DNA of 64,000 nt from Palsa-1150 sp036490515 (GCA_036490515.1 DASXDU010000040.1:1-64000), one strand, 5' to 3'; positions 1-8,744 are shown, counted from the stretch's first letter. Translations and numbers: made by a program. The notes: generated by a model from the sequence alone, not told the origin.

Positions 1-357
1 CGTACGCGCGGCTACGAGCCCCGTGGACGCGGTTACGAGCTTCGTACGCGCGGCCACGAGCCCCGTGGACGCGGTCACGAGCTTCGTACGCGCGGCTAGG
101 AGCCCCGTGGACGCGGTTACGAGCTTCGTACGCGCGGCTAGGAGCCCCGTGGACGCGGTTACGAGCTTCGTACGCGCGGCTAGGAGCCCCGTGGACGCGG
201 TCACGAGCTTCGTACGCGCGCCTACGAGCCCCGTGGACGCGGTCACGAGCTTCGTACGCGCGGCCACGAACCCCGTGGACGCGGTTACGAGCTTCGTACG
301 CGCGCCTACGAGCCCCGTGGACGCGGTCACGAGCCTCGTACCCGCCCCCGCGAGCCA
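1..357. repeat. 42-bp tandem repeat, about 8.5 copies
   Basis: Direct tandem repeat with a 42-bp unit starting GTGGACGCGGTYACGAGC, without spacers between copies. It continues off the left edge of the window. Copies differ at a handful of positions only. From about 358 to 610 the same period persists in strongly diverged copies. The unit is a multiple of three (14 codons) and close to four helical turns. It is not a CRISPR, because the copies abut directly. Confidence 0.9.
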
Positions 358-715
358 CGTGAGCGCCTTCGCGTGGCACGTAGCCGGTTCCACGAGAGAC
401 CTGGGTGCGCCCGCGAGCGACGTGACCGCGTCCACGAAGGCGCTGGGCGCGTCCGCGACCCTCGTGATCGCGTCCGCGAGCGAAGCGGACGTGCTCGCGT
501 GGCAAGGAAGCGGTCTTACGAGCGATATGGGCGCGTTCGGCGGGCTCGCGACCGCTTCCGCGTGGTCCCTGAGCGCGTTCCCCTGGCTCGCGCCCCCGCC
601 CGCGTCGGCAAGGGACGCGGGCAGGAGGCAGGTGAGTCAGACGGCGACCCGCACGAGAGTGCCGATGACGCGGTTCATGAGAGCCGGCAGCGACGGCGGA
701 AGCGACCCGACGTAG
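2..715 (+). CDS. Partial 14-residue-repeat protein, N-terminus outside the window
   Basis: The frame is open from the left edge to a TAG at 713-715, so the true start is upstream. The first 115 or so residues are eight near-identical copies of VDAVTSFVRA[AP][TR]SP. The 14-residue period then continues in degenerate form (V/L at position 1, A at 3, V at 8) to about residue 200 and ends in a short basic, T/R-rich tail. This frame has the highest third-position GC of the three forward frames. The T/C differences between copies fall at silent third positions of Val and Ala codons, whereas the neighbouring frame picks up TAG stops in three copies. This supports translation, but no known domain is visible and a non-coding minisatellite remains possible. 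The 3' end overlaps the convergent gene at 637-954 by 79 bases. No function is assigned. Confidence 0.42.
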   Translation, partial: VRAATSPVDAVTSFVRAATSPVDAVTSFVRAARSPVDAVTSFVRAARSPVDAVTSFVRAARSPVDAVTSFVRAPTSPVDAVTSFVRAATNPVDAVTSFVRAPTSPVDAVTSLVPAPASHVSAFAWHVAGSTRDLGAPASDVTASTKALGASATLVIASASEADVLAWQGSGLTSDMGAFGGLATASAWSLSAFPWLAPPPASARDAGRRQVSQTATRTRVPMTRFMRAGSDGGSDPT

Positions 716-954
716 CCCGCAGCCTGCGCGACCTGCAAGCACGCCCACGTCTCGCGGGCCGAGCCGAGCGCCGTGCGGTACCGCTGCAGGCGGTTGCCGC
801 CTGCGGAGCCGCTGCCCTCGGCGACGTTGAGCACCACCGAGCTGGCCGCGCGCCGCAGCTGAGAACCGAGTTCACGGTCGCACCGCTCGGCCGCCCCGAC
901 GACGTGCCGCATGGTGACGATGGCCTCGAGCATCACATCGTGAATTCGCAGCAT
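637..954 (-). CDS. Four-helix bundle protein (23S rRNA intervening-sequence / S23 family)
   Basis: A 105-residue protein with the family signature: a basic LRRAASSVVLNVAEGSG stretch around residues 31-47, followed by RYRTALGSARETWACL around 56-71. Members are about 110-130 residues and form a homopentameric four-helix bundle; some are encoded in 23S rRNA intervening sequences, others are free-standing like this one, and their role is unknown. The ATG at 954 was chosen over longer upstream starts because GAAAGGAAAAG, a good ribosome site, lies just before it and homology begins there. The 3' end overlaps the convergent repeat-protein frame. The 258 bases between this start and the gpsA stop hold only a GAGAGC-rich stretch near 1150-1170. 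Confidence 0.82.
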   Translation of the reverse strand: MLRIHDVMLEAIVTMRHVVGAAERCDRELGSQLRRAASSVVLNVAEGSGSAGGNRLQRYRTALGSARETWACLQVAQAAGYVGSLPPSLPALMNRVIGTLVRVAV

Positions 955-1213
955 GGTCTTTTCCTTTCGTGCGCCTCGCCATCTGCGCGAAGCACACGCG
1001 CCCCACGCCACGGCGCGCAGCACGGCTCGAGGACCCGGAGCGGCGAAGCCGCGGAGGGCCGCTCCCGCGGCGCGCGCTTCCTGCGCGCGTCCTTGAACCG
1101 TGAGAGCACGTGGCACCGTCAAGCAACCGACGAGCAGGAGACAAAACGCGTGCGAGAGCGAGAGCGAGAGAATCCTCTTGTTCGGTCTTGACAGTGCGCT
1201 ACCCGCGCCCGCG

Positions 1214-2215
1214 CTACCCGATCCGCAGCCCCTTCAGCGTTTCCCGGACCCCCGCTCCTCCCCACACGACCGCGTGGATCGCCTCGAGCAGCGGCAGGCG
1301 CGTCTGCTCCACGCCCCTCTCCCGCGCGAACCTCCACGCCGTCGCGATCGCGGGGTAGCCCTCCGTCAGCTGGCCCTCGGCGAGCATCTCGTCAGCCACC
1401 TGCTTGGCCGGCTTGCCGCGACCGACCCGCTCGCCGAAGGCGCGGTTCCTCCCGGCCGCTGCCGTCACGTGGAGGTCGCCCACCCCCGCCGGCCCGTACA
1501 CCGTCTCCGCGCGGCCGCCCGCAGCTTCGACCAGCACGCGCATCTCCACGATGGCCTGCGTGAAGCACGCGGCGCGCGCGTCGTGCGCGTCGGGCCCGAC
1601 CGCGCCGTCCCACATGCCGAGGCCCGTCGCGTACGCGTTCTTCAAGGCGGAGCACAGCTCGGCGCCCGCCACGTCGTCGGTCGTCGTGACGACCAGGCCG
1701 TCGCCCTCCATCGCGCGGGCGCACGTCGCCGCGTCCGCGGGCGCGCCGGCGAAGTGCATCCACGTGAGGACGCCGCGCGAGATCTCCATGGCCTTGGCCG
1801 GGCCGGACGCGTGCACGAAGCGGACGTGCCTTCCGAGGTGCTCGGAGACGACGCGGTCGATGCGGTCCATCGTGCGGGTGCCCGGCGACTCGAGCAGGCC
1901 CTTGGTCACGCTGAGGACCGGCACGTCCGGCAGGTGGGGAGCGGCCCTCGCCATCACGGGGACCGCGCCGTCGGAGTTGACGGCGTGGACCAGCAGCTCG
2001 GCCCCGGCGAGGGCTTCGGCCAGGCGCGGCGCGCGGTGGAGCGCGATGCCGTCGAGCTTCAGCTTCAGGCGCGGATGCGGCTCCCCCCGCTCGCACGGCT
2101 CGAGCATCGCGTCGTCCAGCCAGGTGCCCCAGAGGTGCACGTCGTGGCCCCGCCGCCGTGCGACGCTCGCCATCGCGCTTCCCATGTATCCGGCCCCGAG
2201 GACGGTCACCCGCAT
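1214..2215 (-). CDS. gpsA: NAD(P)-dependent glycerol-3-phosphate dehydrogenase
   Basis: Reduces dihydroxyacetone phosphate to sn-glycerol 3-phosphate, the backbone of phospholipids, in the cytosol. The 333-residue length is standard. The N-terminal Rossmann motif GAGYMG is at residues 7-12, SVTKG at 102-106, the SGPAKAME loop at 138-144, the catalytic lysine in SALKNAYA at 192, and the C-terminal GVGDLHVT...RN block around 244-257. The start at 2215 gives a clean MRVTVLGAG terminus; longer in-frame extensions would run into the divergent response-regulator gene, whose start is 76 bases away. The small departure from the textbook GPSFA loop (GPAKA here) is seen in divergent members. Identification is secure at family level. 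Confidence 0.93.
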   Translation of the reverse strand: MRVTVLGAGYMGSAMASVARRRGHDVHLWGTWLDDAMLEPCERGEPHPRLKLKLDGIALHRAPRLAEALAGAELLVHAVNSDGAVPVMARAAPHLPDVPVLSVTKGLLESPGTRTMDRIDRVVSEHLGRHVRFVHASGPAKAMEISRGVLTWMHFAGAPADAATCARAMEGDGLVVTTTDDVAGAELCSALKNAYATGLGMWDGAVGPDAHDARAACFTQAIVEMRVLVEAAGGRAETVYGPAGVGDLHVTAAAGRNRAFGERVGRGKPAKQVADEMLAEGQLTEGYPAIATAWRFARERGVEQTRLPLLEAIHAVVWGGAGVRETLKGLRIG

Positions 2216-2291
2216 GGGCCGCGCAGCATAGCAGCGGCGTGGCGCGTGCCCGCTTTGCGCGGGCGGCGCGGCCGAAGTACGTTCCGGGCGC

Positions 2292-3152
2292 TTGCGGAAC
2301 ATCGCGTACCGCTTCGAGGACTCGTTCGCGTTCGCCCGCGCGCTGCGGGAAGGGGACCAGGAGCTCCCCTTGCCGGAGGGCGAGACGGTGAACGACGGCG
2401 AGTGGGCGCTGGCCATCTTCGAGATCGGCGAGAAGCGGCGCGCGACGGCGGCCGCAGCCCGGGGCCTCCACGGCGGTGCGGGCGGGAGCCCCGTGCTCGC
2501 GTTCGAGCGGCGCGACTGGGAGCGCCTCGTCGACTTCGCCTCTGCTGGCAGCACGACGATGCGCGTCTCGAACCCGATCATCCCGCCGGAGCCTCCCACG
2601 CAGCCGTCGCTGACCGACCTGCCGCCCGCCCGACCGGGCAAGTCGAGCAGCGCGCGCACGTCGAGCACCTCGAGCAGCGCGGACCGGTCGGCGGCCTCCC
2701 CCCGTTCGAGCGCGCCGGACTTCGCGCGCTGGCGGCCGAGCGACCCGCTCGCCCAGGGCCCCAACGCGCGCGTTCTCCTCGTCGACGACGACCGCGACAT
2801 CCGCGAGGTGGTCGGCGCGATGCTCGACGCGGTGGGCCTCACGGTGGAGTCGGCGACGAGCGCCGAGGAGGCGCTCGAGCGGGTGCGCGCGTCGAGCTTC
2901 GACATGCTGGTCCTCGACTGGAACCTGCCCGGCATGACGGGGATCGAGCTCTGTCGCCTGATCCGCAAGGACCGGGTGCTCGGCACGCTGCCGGTCCTCT
3001 TCCTCACCGCACACGCCTCCTCCAAGGACGTCGTCGAGGCGTTCGCCAGCGGCGCGGACGACTACGTCGTGAAGCCCTTCCGCGCGCCCGAGCTCGGGGC
3101 GCGCATCTTCGGACTGCTGCGCCGCTCGCGAATGAGCCACGGCGCGCCCTGA
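2292..3152 (+). CDS. Response regulator with an N-terminal unknown domain and C-terminal receiver domain
   Basis: A 286-residue cytosolic protein. The C-terminal half (about 158-280) is a complete receiver domain: acidic pocket DDD at 165-167, phospho-acceptor D209 in LVLDWNLPG, T239 in LTAHA, and K261 in VKPF. Residues 1-85 form a small alpha/beta region with a EGETVNDGEWALAIFEIG stretch that could be PilZ-like, but this is not certain. Residues 88-150 are a low-complexity P/S/T linker. There is no DNA-binding output domain, so it probably acts through protein contacts. The start is a TTG with a poor ribosome site and is uncertain. The stop lies one base before the MinD-like gene, so the two are probably co-transcribed and may work together. 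Confidence 0.8.
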   Translation: MRNIAYRFEDSFAFARALREGDQELPLPEGETVNDGEWALAIFEIGEKRRATAAAARGLHGGAGGSPVLAFERRDWERLVDFASAGSTTMRVSNPIIPPEPPTQPSLTDLPPARPGKSSSARTSSTSSSADRSAASPRSSAPDFARWRPSDPLAQGPNARVLLVDDDRDIREVVGAMLDAVGLTVESATSAEEALERVRASSFDMLVLDWNLPGMTGIELCRLIRKDRVLGTLPVLFLTAHASSKDVVEAFASGADDYVVKPFRAPELGARIFGLLRRSRMSHGAP

Positions 3153-3153
3153 C

Positions 3154-4749
3154 ATGAGCTTCAGCGAGCCGCCGCCGTCGTTCCCGCTCGACGCCACGCA
3201 GGAGCTGGGCGTCAAGAGCGTCGGGCGCTTCATCGCCGTGGGCGGCGGGCGAGGGGGCGTCGGCAAGAGCCTCGTCGCGGTGAACCTCGCCGTCTACTTC
3301 GCGCAGCTCGGCAAGAGCGTCGTGCTCGTCGACGCCGACCCGGCGGGCTCGAACCTGCACTCCCACTTCGGCCTGAAGGCGGCGCGCTCCGAGCCGGACG
3401 TCGACGCCGACGGCCTCGACGCGATGAAGCGCGCGCTCGTGCCGACGTCGGTCCCGGGGCTGTCGCTCCTCCCCGCGGCGCACGACGCGGTGACCCCGGG
3501 GCTCGCCCTGCGCGCGGGCCGCAAGATGCGGTGGCTCGCGGGGCTGCGCGCGCTCTCGGCGGAGTACCTCGTCGTCGACGTCGGGCCGGGCCACGGAGAC
3601 TTCGCGCTCGACCTGATGCTCGCGGCGGACATCGCCGTGGCGGTCACGGTTCCCGAACCGCCGGCCATCGAGACGACGTACCGCTTTCTCCGGGCGGCGT
3701 TCCGCCGTCGCATGCGGCGGGCGGTCGTCCGCGACAAGCTGCGGAGCACGATGCTCGAACGGGCGCTCGCGGACGGCGGCGTCTTGCCGGCGCCCATCGA
3801 GCTCGTGCACCGCCTCGCGAAGATGGACCGGGCGCTCTCGGATCTCGCGTGGAACGAGGCGCAGGCGATGCGCGTGCAGCTCGTCGTCAACCAGACGCGC
3901 GTGCGGACGGACGCGGAGCTCGGGGCGTGGATGAGCGGCCTGGTGTCGCGCCACTACGGTGTGGCGCTCGACGAGCTCGGGCACGTCGAGCAGGACGACA
4001 CGGTGTGGCTGACGGTCCGGCGCAACAAGCCGCTCCTCGTCGACAGCCCCACGAGCAAGAGCGCGCGCAACGTCGAGCGCATCGCGCGGCGCGTGCTGGC
4101 CCTCGCGACGGCGAAGACCGGGGACCGCCAGACGCCGCCCCCCATCCCGACCGAGGAGCCCACGCTCTACGCCGTCCTTGGCGTCACGCGCTCGGCGAGC
4201 GACGAGGAGATCCGCCGCGCGTACAAGCGGCAGCGCGAGATCTACGCGACGGGCGGGCTGGCGACCGTGTCGCTCCTCGACGGCGAGCAGCTCGCGCTGG
4301 CGCAGCGAAAGCTCGACGAGGCCTACGACACGCTTCTCGACCCCGTCCGCCGGCGTGCGTACGACCTTTCCACGTTCCCCGAGCCCGAGCGCGAGGTCCT
4401 CTCGGCCCGCACGACGCGGCCTGCGCTCGCCGCCGAGCAGGTGATGCTCCAGGAGGAGCTCCAGCGCGAGATCGGTCCGGAGACGGAGTTCTCGGGCGCG
4501 CTCCTCCGCAAGGTCCGCGACTCGCTGGGCCTCGACCTCGCCGAGATCACGGCGAAGACGAAGATCGCGCGGTCGCACCTCCAGGCGCTCGAGGACGAGC
4601 GCTACGACGACCTGCCGGCCCTCGTGTACACGCGCGGGTTCCTCGTCGAGCTCGCGAAGCAGCTGCGCGTCGACCCGACGCAGGTCCAGCGCACGTACCT
4701 GCGGCGCATGCGGGAAGAGCTGGCCACGCGGGGCAAGGAGCTGGCGTGA
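3154..4749 (+). CDS. Fusion of MinD/ParA-type ATPase, J-like domain and RodZ-type HTH
   Basis: A 531-residue protein with three parts. Residues 25-320 are a deviant Walker-A ATPase of the MinD/FlhG/BcsQ group: GGGRGGVGKS at 30-39, VDADPAG at 60-65 and VDVGPG at 141-146. Residues 336-405 resemble a DnaJ domain (TLYAVLGVTRSASDEEIRRAYK... then DEAYDTLLDPVRRRAYD), but the HPD tripeptide needed to stimulate DnaK is absent. Residues 446-520 are an HTH_25/RodZ-like helix-turn-helix. Family knowledge suggests polar placement of surface machinery or cell-polarity functions; that is inference. It follows the response regulator by one base and overlaps the next gene by four bases (GTGA), so the three genes form an operon. 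Confidence 0.85.
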   Translation: MSFSEPPPSFPLDATQELGVKSVGRFIAVGGGRGGVGKSLVAVNLAVYFAQLGKSVVLVDADPAGSNLHSHFGLKAARSEPDVDADGLDAMKRALVPTSVPGLSLLPAAHDAVTPGLALRAGRKMRWLAGLRALSAEYLVVDVGPGHGDFALDLMLAADIAVAVTVPEPPAIETTYRFLRAAFRRRMRRAVVRDKLRSTMLERALADGGVLPAPIELVHRLAKMDRALSDLAWNEAQAMRVQLVVNQTRVRTDAELGAWMSGLVSRHYGVALDELGHVEQDDTVWLTVRRNKPLLVDSPTSKSARNVERIARRVLALATAKTGDRQTPPPIPTEEPTLYAVLGVTRSASDEEIRRAYKRQREIYATGGLATVSLLDGEQLALAQRKLDEAYDTLLDPVRRRAYDLSTFPEPEREVLSARTTRPALAAEQVMLQEELQREIGPETEFSGALLRKVRDSLGLDLAEITAKTKIARSHLQALEDERYDDLPALVYTRGFLVELAKQLRVDPTQVQRTYLRRMREELATRGKELA

Positions 4750-6185
4750 CGCGCCCGCCGGCCGAGGGGGCACCCGGCCGAAACGACGCGCTGTTCGGGG
4801 CGGTCCTCTTCGTGGTCGCGCTCGTGCCGCGGCTCACCGTGGCGCTCGCGTGGGCGGGCGAGCCGGTCTGGGACGGCCACTACTACGACTTCGGCGCGCG
4901 GCGCATCGCGGAGGGGATGGGGTACTCGGACGACCTGGCGCTGCACGGCGCGCTCGTCTGGCATCCGTGGTGCCACTACCCGGTCGGCTACAGCGCGTTC
5001 CTCGCGCTCTTCTATCGCCTCTTCGGCGCGGCCCACGCGGTCGCGGGAGTCGCGAACGCGCTCGTCGGTGCGGCGCTCGCGGTCGTGACCTGGGCGCTCG
5101 CGCGCCGCGCGCTCTCGCCGCTTCGCTCGCGCGTGGCGGGCCTCCTCGTCGCCCTGCACCCGGGGCTCGTCCTCTACGCGGCCCTCGTGATGACCGAGCC
5201 CCTCGCGGCGCTCCTCACGATGACCGCGTTCCTCGTCGCCGTGTCCCTGCCGCCGCGGCGCGGCCTCGTCCTCGGTGCGCTCGCCCTCGGCGTGGCCGCG
5301 CTGGTCCACCCCCAGACGCTCCTCTGCGCGCCGGCCCTCGCGCTCGTCGTCGTGCGCGGCCGCCGTCGGGTCGCGGCGCTGCTCGTCGCGGCCGTCGTCG
5401 CGTGCGGGGTCACGCTCCTGCCGGTCCTCCCGTGGACGGCGCGCAACTGCCACGTGATGGACGGCTGCGCCCTCGTCAGCACGAACGCCGGCTGGAACCT
5501 CGCCATCGGCGCGTTCCCGCGCGCCACCGGCCGCTTCGAGACGCTCCGGTCGAGCGACGGCTGCCGCGAGGTGACGGGGCAGGTGCAGCAGGACCGCTGC
5601 TGGCTCGACTACGGCCTCGGGCAGATCCGCGCGCACCCGTGGCACTGGCTCGCGCTCGTCCCGAAGAAGCTCGGCTTCACGTTCGACCACGAGTCCTTCG
5701 CGGTCGAGTACCTGCACGAGGCGCGTCCGGAGGCGTGGCCCGACGCGAGGCGCGAGCGCGGGCGCGACACGACGACCCTCGCGCACCGGCTCCTCCTCGC
5801 GGGCGCCGCGCTCGGGTGCATCGCGTTCCCCTCGACGCGCAGGCGCCGTGGGGCCGCCGCGCAGGGCGCGCTCCTCGTCGTCGCGGGGGCCCTCGTCGCG
5901 CTCGCGTTCACCGCGCAGACGCCCGTCTTCTGGCCGATCGCCGTCTTCGCGGCCGTCGTCCCGTGGCTGCCCCTTCGGGGCGCCCCGCCCTGGCCGCCGG
6001 CCCTGCTCCTGCCCGTGTGGCTGCTCGCGACGACGCTCGTGACGCACGCCGTCTTCTTCGGCGAGGACCGGTACCACGTCGTGCTGACCCCGGTCTTCGC
6101 GCTGCTGGCCGCCGCGGCATTTCGCAAGCCCGCGGTCGCGGGTCAGGGGTGGAGGCGGGTGTGCGACGACCGCGTGGGTGGTTGA
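4746..6185 (+). CDS. Integral membrane glycosyltransferase, GT39/ArnT-like
   Basis: A 479-residue polytopic membrane protein with about ten hydrophobic segments. After the first segment comes WDGHYYDFGARRIAEGMGY (about 41-59), the acidic loop typical of dolichyl-phosphate-mannose-type transferases, followed by YPVGYSAFLALFYRLFG. Such enzymes move a sugar from a polyprenyl-phosphate donor onto a lipid or protein on the outer face of the inner membrane. Substrate cannot be told from sequence. The GTG at 4746 overlaps the stop of the MinD/J/HTH gene (GTGA), indicating translational coupling. This suggests that the regulator, the ATPase fusion and the transferase act in one envelope process. Confidence 0.78.
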   Translation: MTRPPAEGAPGRNDALFGAVLFVVALVPRLTVALAWAGEPVWDGHYYDFGARRIAEGMGYSDDLALHGALVWHPWCHYPVGYSAFLALFYRLFGAAHAVAGVANALVGAALAVVTWALARRALSPLRSRVAGLLVALHPGLVLYAALVMTEPLAALLTMTAFLVAVSLPPRRGLVLGALALGVAALVHPQTLLCAPALALVVVRGRRRVAALLVAAVVACGVTLLPVLPWTARNCHVMDGCALVSTNAGWNLAIGAFPRATGRFETLRSSDGCREVTGQVQQDRCWLDYGLGQIRAHPWHWLALVPKKLGFTFDHESFAVEYLHEARPEAWPDARRERGRDTTTLAHRLLLAGAALGCIAFPSTRRRRGAAAQGALLVVAGALVALAFTAQTPVFWPIAVFAAVVPWLPLRGAPPWPPALLLPVWLLATTLVTHAVFFGEDRYHVVLTPVFALLAAAAFRKPAVAGQGWRRVCDDRVGG

Positions 6186-6247
6186 GGCCCCGTGGACGGG
6201 TGCGAGACCACCTGAGCAGGCGCCGTGTCGTCTGCTAACGTCGCGCC

Positions 6248-6859
6248 ATGTCTCGACAGTTCCTCGCTCTTACCTGCCTTGTCACCGTCGGCGTCGCCTC
6301 GGCGCTCGGTGCCGCGGCGTGCTCCTCGTCGAGCAGCCACGGCGTCGCGAAGGACGGCGGCGGCGACGAGCAGACCTCCGACCTCGACGCCGGCGACGAG
6401 GTCTGCACCGCGTACGTCTCCGACGCGGACCTCTCCGACGCGGCGCCGTCCGTGTCGTTCTCGGGCGACATCCTGCCCGTCTTCCAGAACAGCTGCGGCA
6501 TCGCGGGGTCGACGTGCCACGGCGCCGCCGACATCGAGAAGACGCAGCAGCGCCCCTTTCTCGGCCTCCACGACGGCGGAACGGATGCTTCGGCGGTCGT
6601 CACCGGCATCGTCGGCGTTCCCTCGAGCGAGGACCCGGCGATGAACATCGTCGCGCCGAACGACGTGACGCACTCGTACCTCCTCCACAAGATCGACGGT
6701 GACGAGTGCACGCTCGCCGCCGCGTGCGCGGACGCCGCCGTGGCGAACCCCGCGTTCGCCGGGTGCGGGCTGACGATGCCCTACTCCTCGCCCCAGCTCG
6801 ATCCGGCCACCCGCGACACGATTCGCCGCTGGGTCGCCCAGGGCGCGAAGAACAACTGA
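6248..6859 (+). CDS. Lipoprotein with a CX6CH cytochrome-like motif
   Basis: A 203-residue secreted lipoprotein: signal peptide with lipobox around ALGAAAC, then an S/G/D-rich linker. The mature part carries SFSGDILPVFQNSCGIAGSTCH, with C83, C90 and H91 forming a CX6CH, and ends with RDTIRRWVAQGAKNN. Both segments resemble cytochrome-c-like domains found in planctomycete and myxobacterial lipoproteins, where the motif is often stretched beyond CXXCH. Whether haem is actually bound is unknown. The gene converges on the lipoprotein gene at 6864 with only four bases between stops. Confidence 0.7.
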   Translation: MSRQFLALTCLVTVGVASALGAAACSSSSSHGVAKDGGGDEQTSDLDAGDEVCTAYVSDADLSDAAPSVSFSGDILPVFQNSCGIAGSTCHGAADIEKTQQRPFLGLHDGGTDASAVVTGIVGVPSSEDPAMNIVAPNDVTHSYLLHKIDGDECTLAAACADAAVANPAFAGCGLTMPYSSPQLDPATRDTIRRWVAQGAKNN

Positions 6860-6863
6860 CCGT

Positions 6864-7670
6864 TCAGCTGCCCTTCAGGTCGATCGTCACGTTGTCGTAC
6901 TGGACCTCGAGGCCGTCGCTCGGGCCGTTCACCTCCGCGGCGAAGCCGACGAGGGGGATGCCGTTCGGGACGAGCGTCCCGGCGGGGATGGCCACGGGCG
7001 CCACGGAGCTCGGCTGCCCGACGATGTCGAAGGAGAGCGTGCCCGCGCCGTTTCCCGACGGATCCGGCGTGACGACGAGGACGACGTGGAACCACTGGTT
7101 CGGGGCGGGCGTCGACGCGAGGGTGCCGCCCTCGGGCTGCGACGTGGCGCCGGGGCCGCTCCCGGTGAGCGCGCTGCAGGCCGTGGCCTCGGGGAAGATG
7201 ACGGCGCCGAGGCCGCTGCCCCCGCCGGGGAAGGTTCCGAGGCCGATGCCGATGCAGCCCCCGCTCTTGTCGACGACGAGCAGGATCCCGCCCTTGGCCT
7301 TCGGCGGTTCGCCATCGTCGGTGACGATGCGCACGTCGGCCTCGACGTGGACGCCCGCGAAGGTCGACTGGTCGAACTCGCGCGTGAAGCCGGCGAGGCC
7401 CGAGCTGCCGAGCGGCTGCGACGGGCAGGTCAGGTCGAGCAGGTTCGGCGCCGAGCGGTCGGAGGGCTCGAGCGACATCGTGGCGCCGCCCGTGGTCTCG
7501 GCGAACGTCCAGCGCGACCCGGCGTCGCCGACGTCGAAGTCCTCGCAGTAGTCGTGGCCGGGGTTGGACGCGCAGTAGGAGGGCGTGCCGTCGGGGATCG
7601 ACAGCACGGTCGCGCACCCCGCCGCGGCCACGACCGCCGCGACACCCGCGAAGACGACGGCGCGCCTCAC
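6864..7670 (-). CDS. Predicted lipoprotein, laminin-G/concanavalin-like fold possible
   Basis: A 268-residue protein with a short signal peptide and lipobox near AAAGCATV. The start of the mature protein (YCASNPGHDYCEDFDVG) has a Cys pair, and the rest alternates beta-rich segments such as GVHVEADVRIV, GGILLVVDK and WFHVVLVV, ending VQYDNVTIDLKG. This layout is typical of exported jelly-roll (LamG-like) domains in Polyangia, but no specific function can be given. The GTG start overlaps the stop of the upstream TPR gene (GTGA), so the two are translationally coupled. Confidence 0.65.
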   Translation of the reverse strand: MRRAVVFAGVAAVVAAAGCATVLSIPDGTPSYCASNPGHDYCEDFDVGDAGSRWTFAETTGGATMSLEPSDRSAPNLLDLTCPSQPLGSSGLAGFTREFDQSTFAGVHVEADVRIVTDDGEPPKAKGGILLVVDKSGGCIGIGLGTFPGGGSGLGAVIFPEATACSALTGSGPGATSQPEGGTLASTPAPNQWFHVVLVVTPDPSGNGAGTLSFDIVGQPSSVAPVAIPAGTLVPNGIPLVGFAAEVNGPSDGLEVQYDNVTIDLKGS

Positions 7671-8641
7671 CAGCCACCTCGCAGCGTGAGGCCCGCCAGC
7701 GACCCCGCGGAGCCCGGCGCGACGACGAGGCCCGTGTTCGCGGGCGCGTGGGGCGCCGTGAAGTAGAGCGCGATGCCGCCGGCGAGGAGTACGCCGCCCG
7801 CGATGAAGCCGACCGTCGAGATCGTCGCCGCGTGCCGCGCGTCCGAGAGGTCCGAGATGCCCGATGCGTCGCACACGGTGCCCGTGCAGTGCGGCCCCGC
7901 GTCGTTCACGCGCGACTTCGCGACCAGGCCGAAGACGCTGCCGGCCGCGACGCCCGCGACGCCGACGCCCGCCCCGACGAGCCCGAGGGCGCGCTGCGTA
8001 TTGCCGGTCGGCGGCGGGGGAGGGGGAGGAGACGGCCGCGGGGGAGGGGGTGCGGGCGTCTCGGCCTCGAGCGCCGGGACGTCGATCGAGGCCTTGGCCT
8101 CGATGCCCTCGACGACCGCCTTGGACTGCCACGTCTTGAACCCGGGTGCGCTCGCCTCGACGGCGTGCGGCCCCGGGTCCACCGGGATGGGGATGCCCCA
8201 GACCGCGCGGCCGAGCGACTCGCCGTCTCGCTTCACGACGAGATCCGGCCTGTCTGTGGCCGGCGGGACCACGATGGTCAGCGTCGAGAGGTGCGGCTCG
8301 AGCTCCTCGACCTTGTGCCGCGCGAGCTTCGCCCGGTCCGGTTCGTTCGCGCGCTGCGCCGCGGTCGCGCCTTCCTTGAACGTGACCCACGCGCTCGCGA
8401 GCTGGCCGTTACGCTCGTAGCAGGTCGCGAGGTTGAGGAGCGTCCCGGCGCTCGGGTCGAGCCGCTGGCTCTCGGCGAACTTGGGGCACGCCTCGCCGAC
8501 CTTGCCGGCCGCCATGAGATCGCGCGCCTGCTTGAAGAGCGCCTCGGCGGTCACCTGATCGGACGCGCTCTGCGCCATGGCGCCGCCCGTGGATGCGAAG
8601 ACGACGAGGAACGACAGCGCGGCGGCCACGGAGGTTCGCAC
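7667..8641 (-). CDS. Exported TPR protein with PEGA-like segment and two C-terminal membrane helices
   Basis: A 324-residue protein. Residues 1-23 are a signal peptide ending GGAMAQS. Residues 28-110 contain TPR-like helices (AEALFKQARDLMAAGKVGEAC, LLNLATCYERNGQLASAWVTF). Residues 115-180 are a beta-rich region like PEGA (VDPGPHAVEASAPGFKTW). A proline-rich hinge follows, then two hydrophobic segments at about 218-238 and 275-298 framing a loop with a Cys pair (CTGTVC). The same architecture recurs at 49197-50240 in this window, including the CTGxVC loop and the terminal TGLVVAPG motif. It is probably an envelope-stress or cell-surface scaffold; the role is unknown. It is first in a two-gene operon with the lipoprotein at 6864. 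Confidence 0.72.
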   Translation of the reverse strand: MRTSVAAALSFLVVFASTGGAMAQSASDQVTAEALFKQARDLMAAGKVGEACPKFAESQRLDPSAGTLLNLATCYERNGQLASAWVTFKEGATAAQRANEPDRAKLARHKVEELEPHLSTLTIVVPPATDRPDLVVKRDGESLGRAVWGIPIPVDPGPHAVEASAPGFKTWQSKAVVEGIEAKASIDVPALEAETPAPPPPRPSPPPPPPPTGNTQRALGLVGAGVGVAGVAAGSVFGLVAKSRVNDAGPHCTGTVCDASGISDLSDARHAATISTVGFIAGGVLLAGGIALYFTAPHAPANTGLVVAPGSAGSLAGLTLRGGW

Positions 8642-8744
8642 GACGGTTCCGATGATATGCGGTCCGCGCCCGGCGGTGCGCTTTACGGAGCTTTACCCGG
8701 CCTCACGAAAGGACTGGTTGCCCGGGGCCGTCTCGCCCTGGACG

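Noticed and set aside
1..357. CRISPR array
   Set aside because: The 42-bp copies follow each other directly without unique spacers, and there are no cas genes in the window.
1150..1170. Possible seventh hairpin-element copy downstream of gpsA
   Set aside because: A GAGAGCGAGAGCGAGAG stretch resembles the outer border of the elements, but the AAACAGGAAG core and an inverted partner are missing.
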